A stretch of DNA of 64,000 nt from Leishmania donovani (GCF_000227135.1 NC_018232.1:249324-313323); one strand, 5' to 3'; positions 29,161-39,638 are shown, counted from the first letter of the stretch. Notes: generated by a model from the letters alone, not told the origin. A program made the numbers and translations.

Positions 29161-32100
29161 ATGTACAGCGGCTGCACCGCGGCACGGCAAACACACCTGC
29201 TCTCCCCCACGCTGCCGCAGTCGAGCAGGAACGGCTCCGTAGCCACGGATCCACCGTCGACCGTCTTCGTTTCACCGCGCACCTCTTCGATGCACCGGTC
29301 ACCGCTCGCTTCCTTCGAAGAGGCCCAGGAGGGCGACGGCGAGCGTGCGCCGCACAACTCGCGTTATGCCAGCAGCACCAATGGACCGCGTTCGTCTACC
29401 TTCATACACTCGGTGTCGGCATACCTGTCCACAGCAACGGGCAAGCGCGGTGCGAGCTCGGCGGCGACGACGGTGCGGGCATCGTTGGCGAACGGCAGCA
29501 GTATCACCGGCAACTCAGCATCGAAACCGCGGCAGTCGCGGCATCAGCCCAGCCTAATCATCGCCAGTGGCTGCAGTAGGGGCGCGGTGCACACGCGTCC
29601 CGCCGCCTGCAGTAAATGGATCTCCGGGCCACCCGCCACAGCAGCAGCAGCAGCAGCAGCAGCAGCGGCACCGCGGAAGCAGCCGAATCGGAAGAAGAGC
29701 GTCGCGTCGCCGACCGTAGCTTCGAAGCGTCTTGCAACGTACACGGCCACAGCCACCACCACGAGGTGCGGCACCCTGGCCCCGGGGGTGCATGAAGACT
29801 CCTACACGAAGCTGGAGAGCCCGAAGGGCCGGATGCCTGAGTCGGACTTGAACGACGCCAACGAGGGCGTGGACTGGGCCTGTGTGAATGTCGGCCTCGG
29901 TGATCTGGTGCTGGAGAGCATGCAGCTGGCGAGAGCGAGCGCGGCGGCACCTCAAGCGGACTCAGTGGCATCGACTAGTGCCGGCAACGCGGGGCAGGAC
30001 AAGAACGCGGGCGGCGACAGTGGGAGTATGGCTTTGCCACCACAAGGCAGGACGTCGCCGGCACCTGAGGACGGTATCGCCACGGAGCCGGCAGTCATGG
30101 TGGCAGATGACGACGTGGCCAATGCGGATATGAACATCCTCGTAGCGGTGCGCGTGCGTCCTCGCACCTCGTTGATAACGGCCAAGGGAGCACCGTCGAC
30201 GTCTCCTCTAACTGATACGGCGGCGCGTCGTCTCTTTCCCGCGTCATCAGCGTCGTCGCACAGCGCGGAGCAGCAACCGCCATGCGAGCTGCGCAGCAGC
30301 GGCGGCGACTGGGACGATGCTTTGAGTACGCAGGCGAGTACCGCCGGCGGCGGCTCACTGGTTGAGGAGCGCCAGCGGACGACGAACAGCACCCCCAGCC
30401 ACAGCGCCACCGTGCGCGTGCGGCGGTCCGCGAGCAGGCGAGCAATCCTGAAAGCCGAAAAGAACGACACCGGCAACAGCGACAGCAAGGGCAGCGCATC
30501 GAAAGAAGTCTGCGTGAGCGCCGACGCAAGGAACGGCTTCATCGACTGCGCCGTCGCCGTCGCTGCGAACGCCTCGGGCGGGGCAAGCACGCCGGCGGCG
30601 AACGGTGCCGCGGCTGGGCAGCGAATCCGCACCCTTCGCTTCCGTTTTGACTGCATCCTCGACGACAGCGTGACGCAGGCGGATATCATGGCGTGCATCG
30701 GTCAGCGCGCGGTGGCGCGGGTGCTGCGGGGCTACCACAGCACCGTGATGTGCTACGGCCAGACCGGCAGTGGCAAGACCTACACCATTGCCGGGCCGCA
30801 CGGCGGAAAGCTGTCGAGGAAGGCGTTGCGGTGGCTGGCTTCGCAGCCCGCATCAGCCGGGGCGGTCGAGTGCGATGACAGCAACGTCGATGAAGAGGAG
30901 CAGGTGCGCGTCGCGTCTGACGTTGGCCTGCTTCCCCGCATACTGATCCAGCTGTTTCGCGGGCTGGAGGCACGACACGGCGCCGACGGCAGGCTGCAGC
31001 AGGCGTCTGCGGCGCCGACGTCATCGTGGCAGGTTACGCTCAGTGCGCTGGAACTGTACAACAACAATATGCGCGACTTGCTGCCGGGTGAGCTTCCCAA
31101 GAACGAGGCAGCGACGCTTGGCAAGAAGGACGTCTCTCGCCCATCAGCCGCGACGCGTCTTCGCCATCACGGTAACAGCAGCAGCATGAGTGGCCGCCGC
31201 GACCACCGCAAGGCCACCGCGTCAGCTGTCACGGGAGGGCGGGGCCAGCTCTCCGCTTCTCCATCGCCGTGCGCGGTGCCAAAGCACACACGTGTGTCGC
31301 AGCGCGTCAGCTCTCGGTGCGGTAACTCCGCCACGACGCGGGCCCCTCCAACGGCGGCTGCGAGCACACCACGCGCCAACTCCCATGCTGGGGCCAGCAC
31401 CGCCATGGGATCAGCCAAGACAATGCCGATGAAGTGGACCGCACCGACCACCACAAAAGCAGCGCCGCAACTGCAAATTCGTCTAGGGGCGCCCGCATCG
31501 TCGGCCTCGCAGAGCTCGCCACCGACGAAGCTGAAGAAGGCAAGAGCTGTGTCGCCGCCTCCGTCGAGCTGGGCCTCGCTCCGCCAGCCCGCGCACAACG
31601 CCGGCAGCGAAGCTGTGTACATCGAGGGGCTACGCGAGCACCAAGTGCACGACATTCACGCAGCGCTGGAGGCAGTCTGGCTGGCGCTGAGGCAGCGGCA
31701 GGCGGGCAGCACAGAGCTGAACAAGAGCAGCAGTCGATCCCATGTCTTTTTCTTTGTACGCGTCGAGCAGTATGAGCGACGCTCACGCGACGGAGAGAAG
31801 CCCGCGTGGGCCACCCGCCGCTCCACACTGAGCCTTGTCGACCTCGCAGGGTCGGAGCGCGTCAGCCATACTGGCGCGCACGGCCTGCAGCTCAAGGAGG
31901 CACAGAACATCAATCGCTCGCTCTCTGTGCTCGGAAACGTGATGCGCCTGCTGAGCTCGGCGTCCCGCTCGTCGCTCTCCAAAAACTTGGCGACCACCTC
32001 GGCCAGCAGTGCTGCTGCACTGACAGGCGCCAGGGCAGACCAGCACATTCCGTATCGCGACAGCAAGCTCACGCACATCTTGCAGAGCAGCCTCGGTGGC

Positions 32101-33690
32101 AATGCCATCACGTTCCTGCTGTGCAACGTGTCACCGGACTCGCGTGATGCGCAGGAAACGATGTCGACGCTGCGATTCGCGAAGCTGTGCAAGAGTGTGA
32201 AGAGCAACGCGAGGCTGAACGAGACGACAGCGGACACAGAAGACGCGCAAGCTGCGGCAGAGGCGAAGATATGCCAGCTTGCCGTCGATGCCTCGACCGC
32301 GCAGAACCGCCTGCAGCAGCTCGCGACGTACACGTGGTGGCTGGAGGGACACCTCGGTTACTTCGCGGCCGCGATGATCCACCAGCAGCAGCAGCAGCAG
32401 CTGCGGCGGCGGCTCTCCGGAACGCTGACCACCAGCGCGTCCATCAGAGCAGTCACCTCATCATCTCGCGCGCGTGATAGCAGCGGCGGTCGAGGTCTCG
32501 TCGTACCCGAGGAGACCACAGCGCCGAAGGTGATCAGCGGCGAACGAAGCGCCGGTGCTGGGAACGGCGGCATGCAGAGATGCGACAGCCTCGAATCGAG
32601 CGGCGTCGAGAACAAGGAGGTAGCCGATTCTGGCGCAGTACCAGAGGGCTGTCGTCGCAGCCCGGCGCCTGCTGGGCCTACGTCGCCGGAGTGGTGGCAC
32701 CTTTCACCTCGGCCATCCAGCCCAACAGCGCCGGCTGACGACGACAAGGACGACGGCGGCGGCGGAGCGGCGGAGGCGGAGGCATATTGGCGCAGCGCTT
32801 CGGCCCGCGCCCTCCTCTCCCCTGCCTACCCCATTGCGCAGCGCCGCATGGAGCTACAGCGCAAGCTGATCGCTGCTGCGGCCGCCGCCATCACCATCGA
32901 AGATGCCGCGATGCTGTCCATGCTCTATTCGACGGACGCAGCAGTCGGCGAGGCGGAGGCCACGGCGCGTGACCGCGTTATAGACGGCACCAACCCGCTA
33001 GAGGTCTCCTCAACGGCGAGCACGGCAAGCACACGCACCAGGGACGGGGGCAGTGGCGTGCTCGTGTCTAAACCCACCGCGATACCCGTCTCGATGGGCG
33101 TCAGCTCGGCCTCAGAGGAGACGAGGGCACCTACTCGTCATCCTCGGTCATCTCCGCCGGAGCACGCGCCCGCTCTGCAGCCCTCGCCGAGCATGGCGGC
33201 ATTTTCGTCTGTGCCGCTCCCCTCCCTCACTGCGAACCAAAAGCAGCCGCGTCTTGAGTGCCCCATGAACGCCATTGACACCACCCTTGCCGAGGAGCGG
33301 GCAGCGCGGGCAGCGACGCAGGCGCGGCTGGTGGAGGTGGAACAATCGAACCTACTGCTGCGCTTGCGCCTCGCCGAGCTGCACGGACGCATGCGGCTGG
33401 AGGGGGGCAGCACACACTTCGCTGAGGTTCATCAAGTGATGAATGCGGAGAAGGCGACGAGGAGGACTGTAGGAAAGGACTACTCTTGGGCGCCGTCATC
33501 ATTGGCAACCGCACCAGCACCGCTGCCTTCGCCCGCTGAGGCAAGCGCATCGCGGGTGCTGTGGCCGCCGCACTACTCCCGCGCGTCCCATGATGCCTCC
33601 CTCAAAGTCTTTCTTGCGCGCTGTGGTTTCGCCGCGATGGACTCGATGGCGCCCGCTGACGCGGCGATGCTGCCACGGCGTCTGGCCTAA
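29161..33690 (+). CDS. Kinesin with insertion-expanded motor domain
   Basis: ATP-driven microtubule motor of 1509 residues. The motor begins with MNILVAVRVRP at residue 324. The P-loop GQTGSGKT is at 533-540, switch I NKSSSRSH at 854-861 and switch II DLAGSE at 894-899. It closes with SKLTHILQSSLGG and MSTLRFAKLCKSVKSNARLN near residue 1017. All nucleotide-binding motifs are intact. Spacing is abnormal: about 200 residues separate the RVRP strand from the P-loop and about 320 separate the P-loop from switch I. A compact motor has roughly 75 and 115. The largest low-complexity insertion is about residues 645-817, between DLLPGELP and VYIEGLREHQVHD. Residues 1-323 are low complexity, with a run of about 15 Ala encoded by a GCA repeat at 29638-29675. 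A short helical segment (QNRLQQLATYTWWLEGHLG) follows the motor. Subfamily not determined. The sequence just past the stop is reported separately. Confidence 0.92.
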   Translation: MYSGCTAARQTHLLSPTLPQSSRNGSVATDPPSTVFVSPRTSSMHRSPLASFEEAQEGDGERAPHNSRYASSTNGPRSSTFIHSVSAYLSTATGKRGASSAATTVRASLANGSSITGNSASKPRQSRHQPSLIIASGCSRGAVHTRPAACSKWISGPPATAAAAAAAAAAPRKQPNRKKSVASPTVASKRLATYTATATTTRCGTLAPGVHEDSYTKLESPKGRMPESDLNDANEGVDWACVNVGLGDLVLESMQLARASAAAPQADSVASTSAGNAGQDKNAGGDSGSMALPPQGRTSPAPEDGIATEPAVMVADDDVANADMNILVAVRVRPRTSLITAKGAPSTSPLTDTAARRLFPASSASSHSAEQQPPCELRSSGGDWDDALSTQASTAGGGSLVEERQRTTNSTPSHSATVRVRRSASRRAILKAEKNDTGNSDSKGSASKEVCVSADARNGFIDCAVAVAANASGGASTPAANGAAAGQRIRTLRFRFDCILDDSVTQADIMACIGQRAVARVLRGYHSTVMCYGQTGSGKTYTIAGPHGGKLSRKALRWLASQPASAGAVECDDSNVDEEEQVRVASDVGLLPRILIQLFRGLEARHGADGRLQQASAAPTSSWQVTLSALELYNNNMRDLLPGELPKNEAATLGKKDVSRPSAATRLRHHGNSSSMSGRRDHRKATASAVTGGRGQLSASPSPCAVPKHTRVSQRVSSRCGNSATTRAPPTAAASTPRANSHAGASTAMGSAKTMPMKWTAPTTTKAAPQLQIRLGAPASSASQSSPPTKLKKARAVSPPPSSWASLRQPAHNAGSEAVYIEGLREHQVHDIHAALEAVWLALRQRQAGSTELNKSSSRSHVFFFVRVEQYERRSRDGEKPAWATRRSTLSLVDLAGSERVSHTGAHGLQLKEAQNINRSLSVLGNVMRLLSSASRSSLSKNLATTSASSAAALTGARADQHIPYRDSKLTHILQSSLGGNAITFLLCNVSPDSRDAQETMSTLRFAKLCKSVKSNARLNETTADTEDAQAAAEAKICQLAVDASTAQNRLQQLATYTWWLEGHLGYFAAAMIHQQQQQQLRRRLSGTLTTSASIRAVTSSSRARDSSGGRGLVVPEETTAPKVISGERSAGAGNGGMQRCDSLESSGVENKEVADSGAVPEGCRRSPAPAGPTSPEWWHLSPRPSSPTAPADDDKDDGGGGAAEAEAYWRSASARALLSPAYPIAQRRMELQRKLIAAAAAAITIEDAAMLSMLYSTDAAVGEAEATARDRVIDGTNPLEVSSTASTASTRTRDGGSGVLVSKPTAIPVSMGVSSASEETRAPTRHPRSSPPEHAPALQPSPSMAAFSSVPLPSLTANQKQPRLECPMNAIDTTLAEERAARAATQARLVEVEQSNLLLRLRLAELHGRMRLEGGSTHFAEVHQVMNAEKATRRTVGKDYSWAPSSLATAPAPLPSPAEASASRVLWPPHYSRASHDASLKVFLARCGFAAMDSMAPADAAMLPRRLA

Positions 33691-35495
33691 GCACATCAGC
33701 AGGCGCTCCGTGAGGGCAAGGCGCACCAGAAGCCGCAGTGGACCCGCGGTGACGAGGGTGACACTGAAGCAATGCAAGACTTGCCGGAGCGGTGCGACGA
33801 AGACGGCACCGCCCGCATGGCGCGTGCAGCGTTTGGGGTAATTGCGACGGCAACGCGAGCACTGCGTCCTGTTTTCTAAAGGCTTTCGGCGGCCACACCA
33901 ACACCCATCGAGGATAACATTGGAAAGTTGTTCGCGTACGTGTCTGCAGCTGCCATGGATCACCCCCACCTCGCCCTCGCCCTCGTCATCGTGCGTGCGT
34001 CCCGCAAGAGCGAGGACTCTAGTCCCTCGGAAGACATGAAGGACTTCTCGATGGAAGAGGAGGAGGAGGGAGGCAGCGCACGAGCACCGCCGTCGATAGC
34101 AGTGCTGGTCATGGTGAGGGTCATGCGACATGATGTAACCAGGGCTACGGCGTCTGTGGCTGTACGTGTAGGTATATGTCTATGTATGTTAGTGCAGATT
34201 CTTTTGCTAGTTTTTGGTTCTAAGCGGTGGTGACCACTGCCACCATCACCCCTCCCCCTCGTGGCCCGATTCTTTACATGCTCGCCTGATTCTGTACGGA
34301 TGCGTACCGTCGCTGCCCCACCACCATCACCCACTTCTCCTCCCTCGTTGCACAGATGGCTCATCAGTACAGTCGTTGTAGCGCGTTCATCACTAATGTT
34401 TTCTTTTCTTGTTGTCAGCCTCTCCTCCCTCCTCTCTTGATGAACTTCGCCGCCCTCCTCCCACCCTCACCGTCTCTCCCCCTTCCACACATAGTCAAAT
34501 AGGCAGACGCCAGGGGGGGCGGAGGAGGGGGAGCCACACACACACACACGCCCCCTCCCTCCCCCCCCCGCGTCGTCCTGCACCCGTCCTTTTTCTTCGA
34601 GCTTGCCCATATATATTCCCCCCCCCACACACACACGCACATGCTTGCATGCATCGTATGCCTGCACGACAGCGCCTCGCCTTCGACAAGGCCTTCGCTG
34701 TCCTTCTCTCTCTATAACAATGTCTGTCGAGCCTCTCCCTAATCCATCCGCAATACTTTCGTGTGTGTGTGTGTGTGTCCTCTGTTCCACATGTCGCTGC
34801 TGCCGCCGCTGCTGGTGCTGGGTGGACGGCAGGCTCGTCACCCTGACGGCGACGACGCGCATGATGTCGGGGACGGTCTTTACGAGTTGCCTGAGGCGGC
34901 ACTTCTCTCTTCGTGTTTCTACGTTTTCGATGTGATTTCAGGCAGTGATGGTGGCGTTTCTGCTGCTGCTGCTGCCGTTGTCTCTTGCGTCTCTACTTGC
35001 CTCTTGTTCGCACTTGCCTCCATCGACAAATCCCTTGCGTGCCAACGCGCGCTCTCCTCCTCCTCCTCCTCTGTTGTTGTTGCGGCGGCGGCACTTCACC
35101 TCGTCGTGTCACGCACGCACATCACGACCACCACCGCTTGCTTCCACCACCCCCTCCGTCTCAGTGGTGTGTCTGTGATGCTGGCTGGTGATAGGTCATG
35201 ACAGTGAGGATGACGGTTGTGTATGTATGTCTGCGTCGCCCTACGATGGCACTAGCGCGTGCTCGCCGCTCACATGCAGCATGGAAAACGGAACGCACCC
35301 AGCAGCAAGGGGCGCCGTGCGTGTTCGTCGTTATCTCTGTGCTTCCCTTCTGGCTCTCGCCGCCCCTCCCTCCCTCAGTCGTCAACGTCACCCCCTCCCC
35401 CCCCCCAACGCCACCATCACCTCTTCTCTCTCGCTTAAGCTGTGCTTTGGGCCGTCATTAACACATATAAAGAGTTGCCCCTCCCCCCCCCAGTC
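33691..35495 (+). other. Intergenic region, with an open in-frame tail after the kinesin stop
   Basis: The first 540 nt stay open in the kinesin frame except for one internal TAA (33877-33879), ending in TGA at 34231-34233; see findings. The rest is simple sequence: C runs and CA tracts (34535-34640), (GT)n at 34758-34778, CTC repeats near 35060-35075, and pyrimidine tracts leading to the next gene. Confidence 0.55.
35438..35439 (+). promoter_or_regulatory. Predicted trans-splice acceptor AG for the gene at 35496
   Basis: C/T-rich sequence at 35388-35434 ends in TTAAG. A second, stronger-looking C run ends in CCCAG at 35492-35493, only 2 nt before the ATG at 35496. If that site is used, the in-frame ATG at 35559 might serve instead. 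Confidence 0.45.
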
Positions 35496-38400
35496 ATGCA
35501 GTCTGCTGCTGCTGCTGCTGCTCCGTTCACCATCACCGTTGGGGCAGCGCTCCTCCCAATGAACGACTCGCGAGCAGGAGTGGTACTGGCTGCGTCTCCG
35601 CAGGGCCACTATCAGCGGCAGACGCGTCCTGCCGCGACGTCGCCGTCCCCGCCCATGTCCACGTGCCGCCGCCTGAGCTACGACAGTTCAAAGACGGGCA
35701 GCAACTCGCGAAGCCGCACGCGGGCGTCGCTGTCATCCGTTGCGTCACCCCACTCGTTCTCCCACACGCTATCAGAGGAGCATCAGCAGCACCATTTTTG
35801 GCAGAGATGCGTGACCGTCACAGAGGTGGCCACCGTAACTGCTAGCCGCCGTTCCGCCGTCGCCGCTGCTCGCTCTGGCGTCGTTGTCGTCGCTAACGCC
35901 TGTGCGAAGCGGGACGACAGCTCGCTCGTTGCCGAGGCCCGCTCGCCATCAATCCGCATAGGCCCAGCTGTGTTGCCGTCCTCATTGGAAACCACAGCAT
36001 CCTCTTCTGTGGTCGATGCGCACGCGCAGGTGACCTCTAAGCCAGGCGGCGCGGCAGGCGCGGGCGAGCAGCAGTCTCACAAAGCAGCAGCAGCTGCTGT
36101 TACTGCGGCAGTGGCCGCAGCGACCTCCGTGGGCGCCTGTAAAGCAAACAGCGGCAACGAGGGCGTCTCCCCTTTCTCGCGTGTGCACATACACAACACA
36201 CGGAGCAGCAAGACGACGACGGCAGGTGGCGGCAGCGCTTCGCCGCCCTCGATCACGGTCGTTCAAGCAGCCGCAGCAGCCGTCGTCACGAAGCATGGAA
36301 CTCCTGTACGCGCGAACGGGCCATCGTCGCCGTCCATGTCGTCGCCCTTGTCCGCTGCCGTCTCTCCTCGAGCAGCAGCACCTCGGCCCCTGTCGACACG
36401 CCGCCACAGCGCTGGGACGACTACTCCAGGTATCAGCAGTCTGCCAGTCGCTCAGCCGCAGCCACAGCGCGCCGCTCCTCCCCCTCAGCCACGCCGCAGC
36501 CGGTCCGCCAGCAGTGGATTGCGTGGCGCCGGCACGAACTCCAGCAGCGTGCACTTTCAGCCAGCGCCGACGCTGCGCAACGTTGGTATTGGTGGCCCTT
36601 CACCTTTCGCGGCAGAGCAGCTGGCCATGCCTCGCCGACCGCAGCCGCGGCTGGCAGTCGCCCCCACCGGCGACGGTGCGAGTGTGGCGGGGTGTGCACA
36701 GAGTGGGCAGACTAACGCAAAGGTCGCCGCGCCGCCCCTGCAGCTCGTCCGCCCAGCAGACCTTTACCGCGGTGCCACCACGGCCACCGGAACAGCGACT
36801 GCTGGAGTCGGCGGCCCGGCCTCGACAGCGATGGCCGCATCCCTTCTGCCTGGTGCCGCTGCCGCGCAGGACCGCCTACAGCTCCCACGTCGGTCGAGGC
36901 TGGCACGCACCCCTTCCGCGACATCAGTGCAGCAGCGTCGCCGCACTCCGTCCGCAGGCAGTTTCGGTGGTGGTGGCAGCGCCCGAAAAGCAGGGTCGGT
37001 CGCGTCCTCGTCACCGCTCAAGCGTCGCACATCCGTCAGCTCCCACAGCGACGACGCGGTGGGCCCTGTGGGAGGATCAGCCGCCCGTGTCGCGTCACGG
37101 CGGCCGCGCTCGAGCACGCCGTCGGGCACCCTCTCCGTCTACACGACGCGAGGAGCGAGTGGGGGCAGAAGCCCGCTGGGGCATAGTGAGCCATCGAGAA
37201 ACGGCGGCGGCGCGCCGGCTCTCGTCGTTGCCGGCAGCGGCACCGACACCGGTACAGCGGCGCCTCGCAGGAGCGTCGTGCGCAGCGGCTCTGCCCCCGT
37301 GCATCAGCGCCGTCGCGAGAGCAGCAGCAGCCGTACCAGCAGTGCGGTGCCAGGTAGCGTAACCGACCAAGCTCCCCGCGTTGCAGACAGATTGCGTGTG
37401 CCGGCGGTGGCGCCGTCCTCCCTTGTGCGCTACTCCTCGGTGGCCAGCGTGCACCAACGACGGTCACATGCCACCATCACCACCATTCCGGTCAGCAACG
37501 CAGCGGCGGCCGCCTCGACGTCAGTGGCGGAGTGGACCAGCTCCATGAGTACGTCGTCGGCTCCGCGCCGCAGTCACAGCCGCGACGGCACCAGCGGCAC
37601 CGCCCGCAGCAGTGCTGCAGGAAAGAGCGTGCGGTCTTCGCTGCACACCGCAGCGGCGTCGGCGGCCGCCAAAACCCCCAATATGGGCACGGCCCCCACT
37701 GCCCGGCGCCCCAACGTCGGTGCCACCCGGCCCATCATCAGCAGCACCGCCGGTGCCGGTGGCCCCCGCGCGCGCCCTGTGGTGTCCACGACCGCAGGAG
37801 CAGCAACACCAGCCGCCACATCACGAGCAGCAGGCCCGCGTCACCTTGCCGATCGCAAGCCGAGAGACGGCGGCAGCAGTAACACCGTGTCGGTGAGTCA
37901 GGCATCGATGATCTCGATGGAGGAGAGCAAGGCGTTCCTGCAGGACTTTCAGCGCATGAATGACCGTGAGCTGGCCCTGTTTGGAACACTGCTCGCGACG
38001 GTGGCCAGCGAGCAGCAGAACCGCCGCGGCCTCGGCATCACTGGCGATGCTACTCCGAGTGCGGACAAGGCGAACGCGACTCGCCTGGTAGGCAACGCCG
38101 CGGATGATAGGGAGGCTGGCATTGCACCTCCGACGGGAGTCGTAGCATCGGCAGAAGACGTGACGGTGTGGACATGCAAGCGTGTCATCTCCTTACCCTC
38201 CGACCAGCAGCAGCAGCAGCAGCCAGGGCAGACGTCAGACATGCCGCCACCGACGACGCCGGGAGAACCGGCGGTGACGGCGCAGCCTGCCTTGCATGCC
38301 AACGAGGAGCTTATCGTGCTGGTACGTCGATCGCGCAGCCATAGCGCCGGCCTTCACGCTCCGCCACGATCATCAACGTCGGGGCCGGAAGCGCCGCCGT

Positions 38401-39638
38401 CGCCGAAGCAGCAGCAGAGGCAGAAGCCAGCAAAACCACTACTGCAGCCGGACCAACTCACTCAGCGGGCTGACGGAACCGAAGAGAAAGGCGGCGGCCA
38501 CGTCGCGGCGAGCCTGCATGCCTTTGTGCGGTCTCCACTGCGTCATCCATACAGCCAGCAGCAAGCACGATGCACCGTAACGGACGCGGCTGCAGGAGGC
38601 CGCGGCAGTAGCGGTGCTGTTGTGCTACACCGTGCGTCTCGAAGCCCGTCGCCGACGCCCCCGTCAGCGGCGATCGCTCGCGGCGAAAAAGAGAATGGCC
38701 AGCAGGCGCGCTCACTCCACTCGGCCAGCAGCTCCCCTGTGCCTGCATCTCCGCTCTCGACGGCGGCTGGTGCGCGAGTGCTACAGCAGCAGCAGCAAGT
38801 GGGCGCATTGGCGAGTGCACGCGCGGACAGGAGCAGTAGTGGTAAGCTGCGGCCACGTGAGGCGACGGACGTCAATACGTCCGCGAACCGCACCGCTGCC
38901 GGCGCGGCGCGGAAGGTCGCAGTGGAAACCATAGCGACGCCGGCGCGCAAGCCACACAAGGCACCGCCATCCAGCAGTGGAGCAGCGGCGGCTGCGACCG
39001 CCGGGGCGGTGGGACGGAGAGCGGTGCGGAATCGCTCGTCCTCCAGTGCTGTCGGACGCGTCCGAGGAGGCAGTCGGCGTCGCTGTGGTGCCAACGATGG
39101 CGTGCACACGCCGAGTTCCCTCCAAGAGCACCAACGGCAGCTTAGCGTTGAGAGCTACACAGACATCATGCGCTGCTACAGCCCTAAGCGGCTGGAGGGG
39201 TTGCACGACGGCAACGGCGGTAGCGGTTGCGACGCAACCTTGAAGGAGGAAAGAATGTCCATCGATGAGGGCCCTCGCGCCGCTGGCGCCTCCGCGTCGT
39301 CGCTGTCGTCCGCAGTGTCGGAGGCAGCAGCGCCGCTGGCTGCACTCAAGAGGGCGAAGGAACTGGCCGCGGAGCTGGCCGCCGCTGCGCGGGCGAGGAC
39401 AGTATCAGCGGACAAACCCTCCGTAGCAATGATTCCGACCTCCTTCACGTCGCCAGCGACCTTCTCCTCGGTTGACTCGCCTACGAGCGGCAGTGTGAGC
39501 ATGGGCCGCGCGAGTGGGGGCTACGCTACCGGGGCAGCGTCGGAAATATCCAGCGTCCGCGTTACGGCCGCTCAGCTGCAGCTTCTCATTGACAGCTCAC
39601 GCAGCCAAGCCAACTATGCGCGCTATCAACCGCTTTAG
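35496..39638 (+). CDS. Large low-complexity hypothetical protein
   Basis: I do not recognise this 1380-residue protein. Almost all of it is Ser/Ala/Arg/Thr/Pro-rich and strongly basic, with many short SRR and RRxS motifs that could be phosphorylation sites. Two segments look structured. One is a helix around nt 37910-38030, MISMEESKAFLQDFQRMNDR followed by ELALFGTLLATVASEQQNRR. The other is a tail motif, SVESYTDIMRCYSPKRLEGL, near nt 39145-39200. The C terminus, VTAAQLQLLIDSSRSQANYA and onward, is also helical. There is no transmembrane segment or known catalytic motif. A basic, mostly disordered protein with a short helical module could bind microtubules or nucleic acid, but nothing here proves it. 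The second ATG at 35559 is a possible alternative start. Confidence 0.78.
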   Translation: MQSAAAAAAPFTITVGAALLPMNDSRAGVVLAASPQGHYQRQTRPAATSPSPPMSTCRRLSYDSSKTGSNSRSRTRASLSSVASPHSFSHTLSEEHQQHHFWQRCVTVTEVATVTASRRSAVAAARSGVVVVANACAKRDDSSLVAEARSPSIRIGPAVLPSSLETTASSSVVDAHAQVTSKPGGAAGAGEQQSHKAAAAAVTAAVAAATSVGACKANSGNEGVSPFSRVHIHNTRSSKTTTAGGGSASPPSITVVQAAAAAVVTKHGTPVRANGPSSPSMSSPLSAAVSPRAAAPRPLSTRRHSAGTTTPGISSLPVAQPQPQRAAPPPQPRRSRSASSGLRGAGTNSSSVHFQPAPTLRNVGIGGPSPFAAEQLAMPRRPQPRLAVAPTGDGASVAGCAQSGQTNAKVAAPPLQLVRPADLYRGATTATGTATAGVGGPASTAMAASLLPGAAAAQDRLQLPRRSRLARTPSATSVQQRRRTPSAGSFGGGGSARKAGSVASSSPLKRRTSVSSHSDDAVGPVGGSAARVASRRPRSSTPSGTLSVYTTRGASGGRSPLGHSEPSRNGGGAPALVVAGSGTDTGTAAPRRSVVRSGSAPVHQRRRESSSSRTSSAVPGSVTDQAPRVADRLRVPAVAPSSLVRYSSVASVHQRRSHATITTIPVSNAAAAASTSVAEWTSSMSTSSAPRRSHSRDGTSGTARSSAAGKSVRSSLHTAAASAAAKTPNMGTAPTARRPNVGATRPIISSTAGAGGPRARPVVSTTAGAATPAATSRAAGPRHLADRKPRDGGSSNTVSVSQASMISMEESKAFLQDFQRMNDRELALFGTLLATVASEQQNRRGLGITGDATPSADKANATRLVGNAADDREAGIAPPTGVVASAEDVTVWTCKRVISLPSDQQQQQQPGQTSDMPPPTTPGEPAVTAQPALHANEELIVLVRRSRSHSAGLHAPPRSSTSGPEAPPSPKQQQRQKPAKPLLQPDQLTQRADGTEEKGGGHVAASLHAFVRSPLRHPYSQQQARCTVTDAAAGGRGSSGAVVLHRASRSPSPTPPSAAIARGEKENGQQARSLHSASSSPVPASPLSTAAGARVLQQQQQVGALASARADRSSSGKLRPREATDVNTSANRTAAGAARKVAVETIATPARKPHKAPPSSSGAAAAATAGAVGRRAVRNRSSSSAVGRVRGGSRRRCGANDGVHTPSSLQEHQRQLSVESYTDIMRCYSPKRLEGLHDGNGGSGCDATLKEERMSIDEGPRAAGASASSLSSAVSEAAAPLAALKRAKELAAELAAAARARTVSADKPSVAMIPTSFTSPATFSSVDSPTSGSVSMGRASGGYATGAASEISSVRVTAAQLQLLIDSSRSQANYARYQPL

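Noticed and set aside
36181..37362. 393-codon + strand ORF inside the 35496-39638 gene
   Set aside because: It is an Arg/Pro/His-rich out-of-frame shadow. The host frame is longer and has the better start context.
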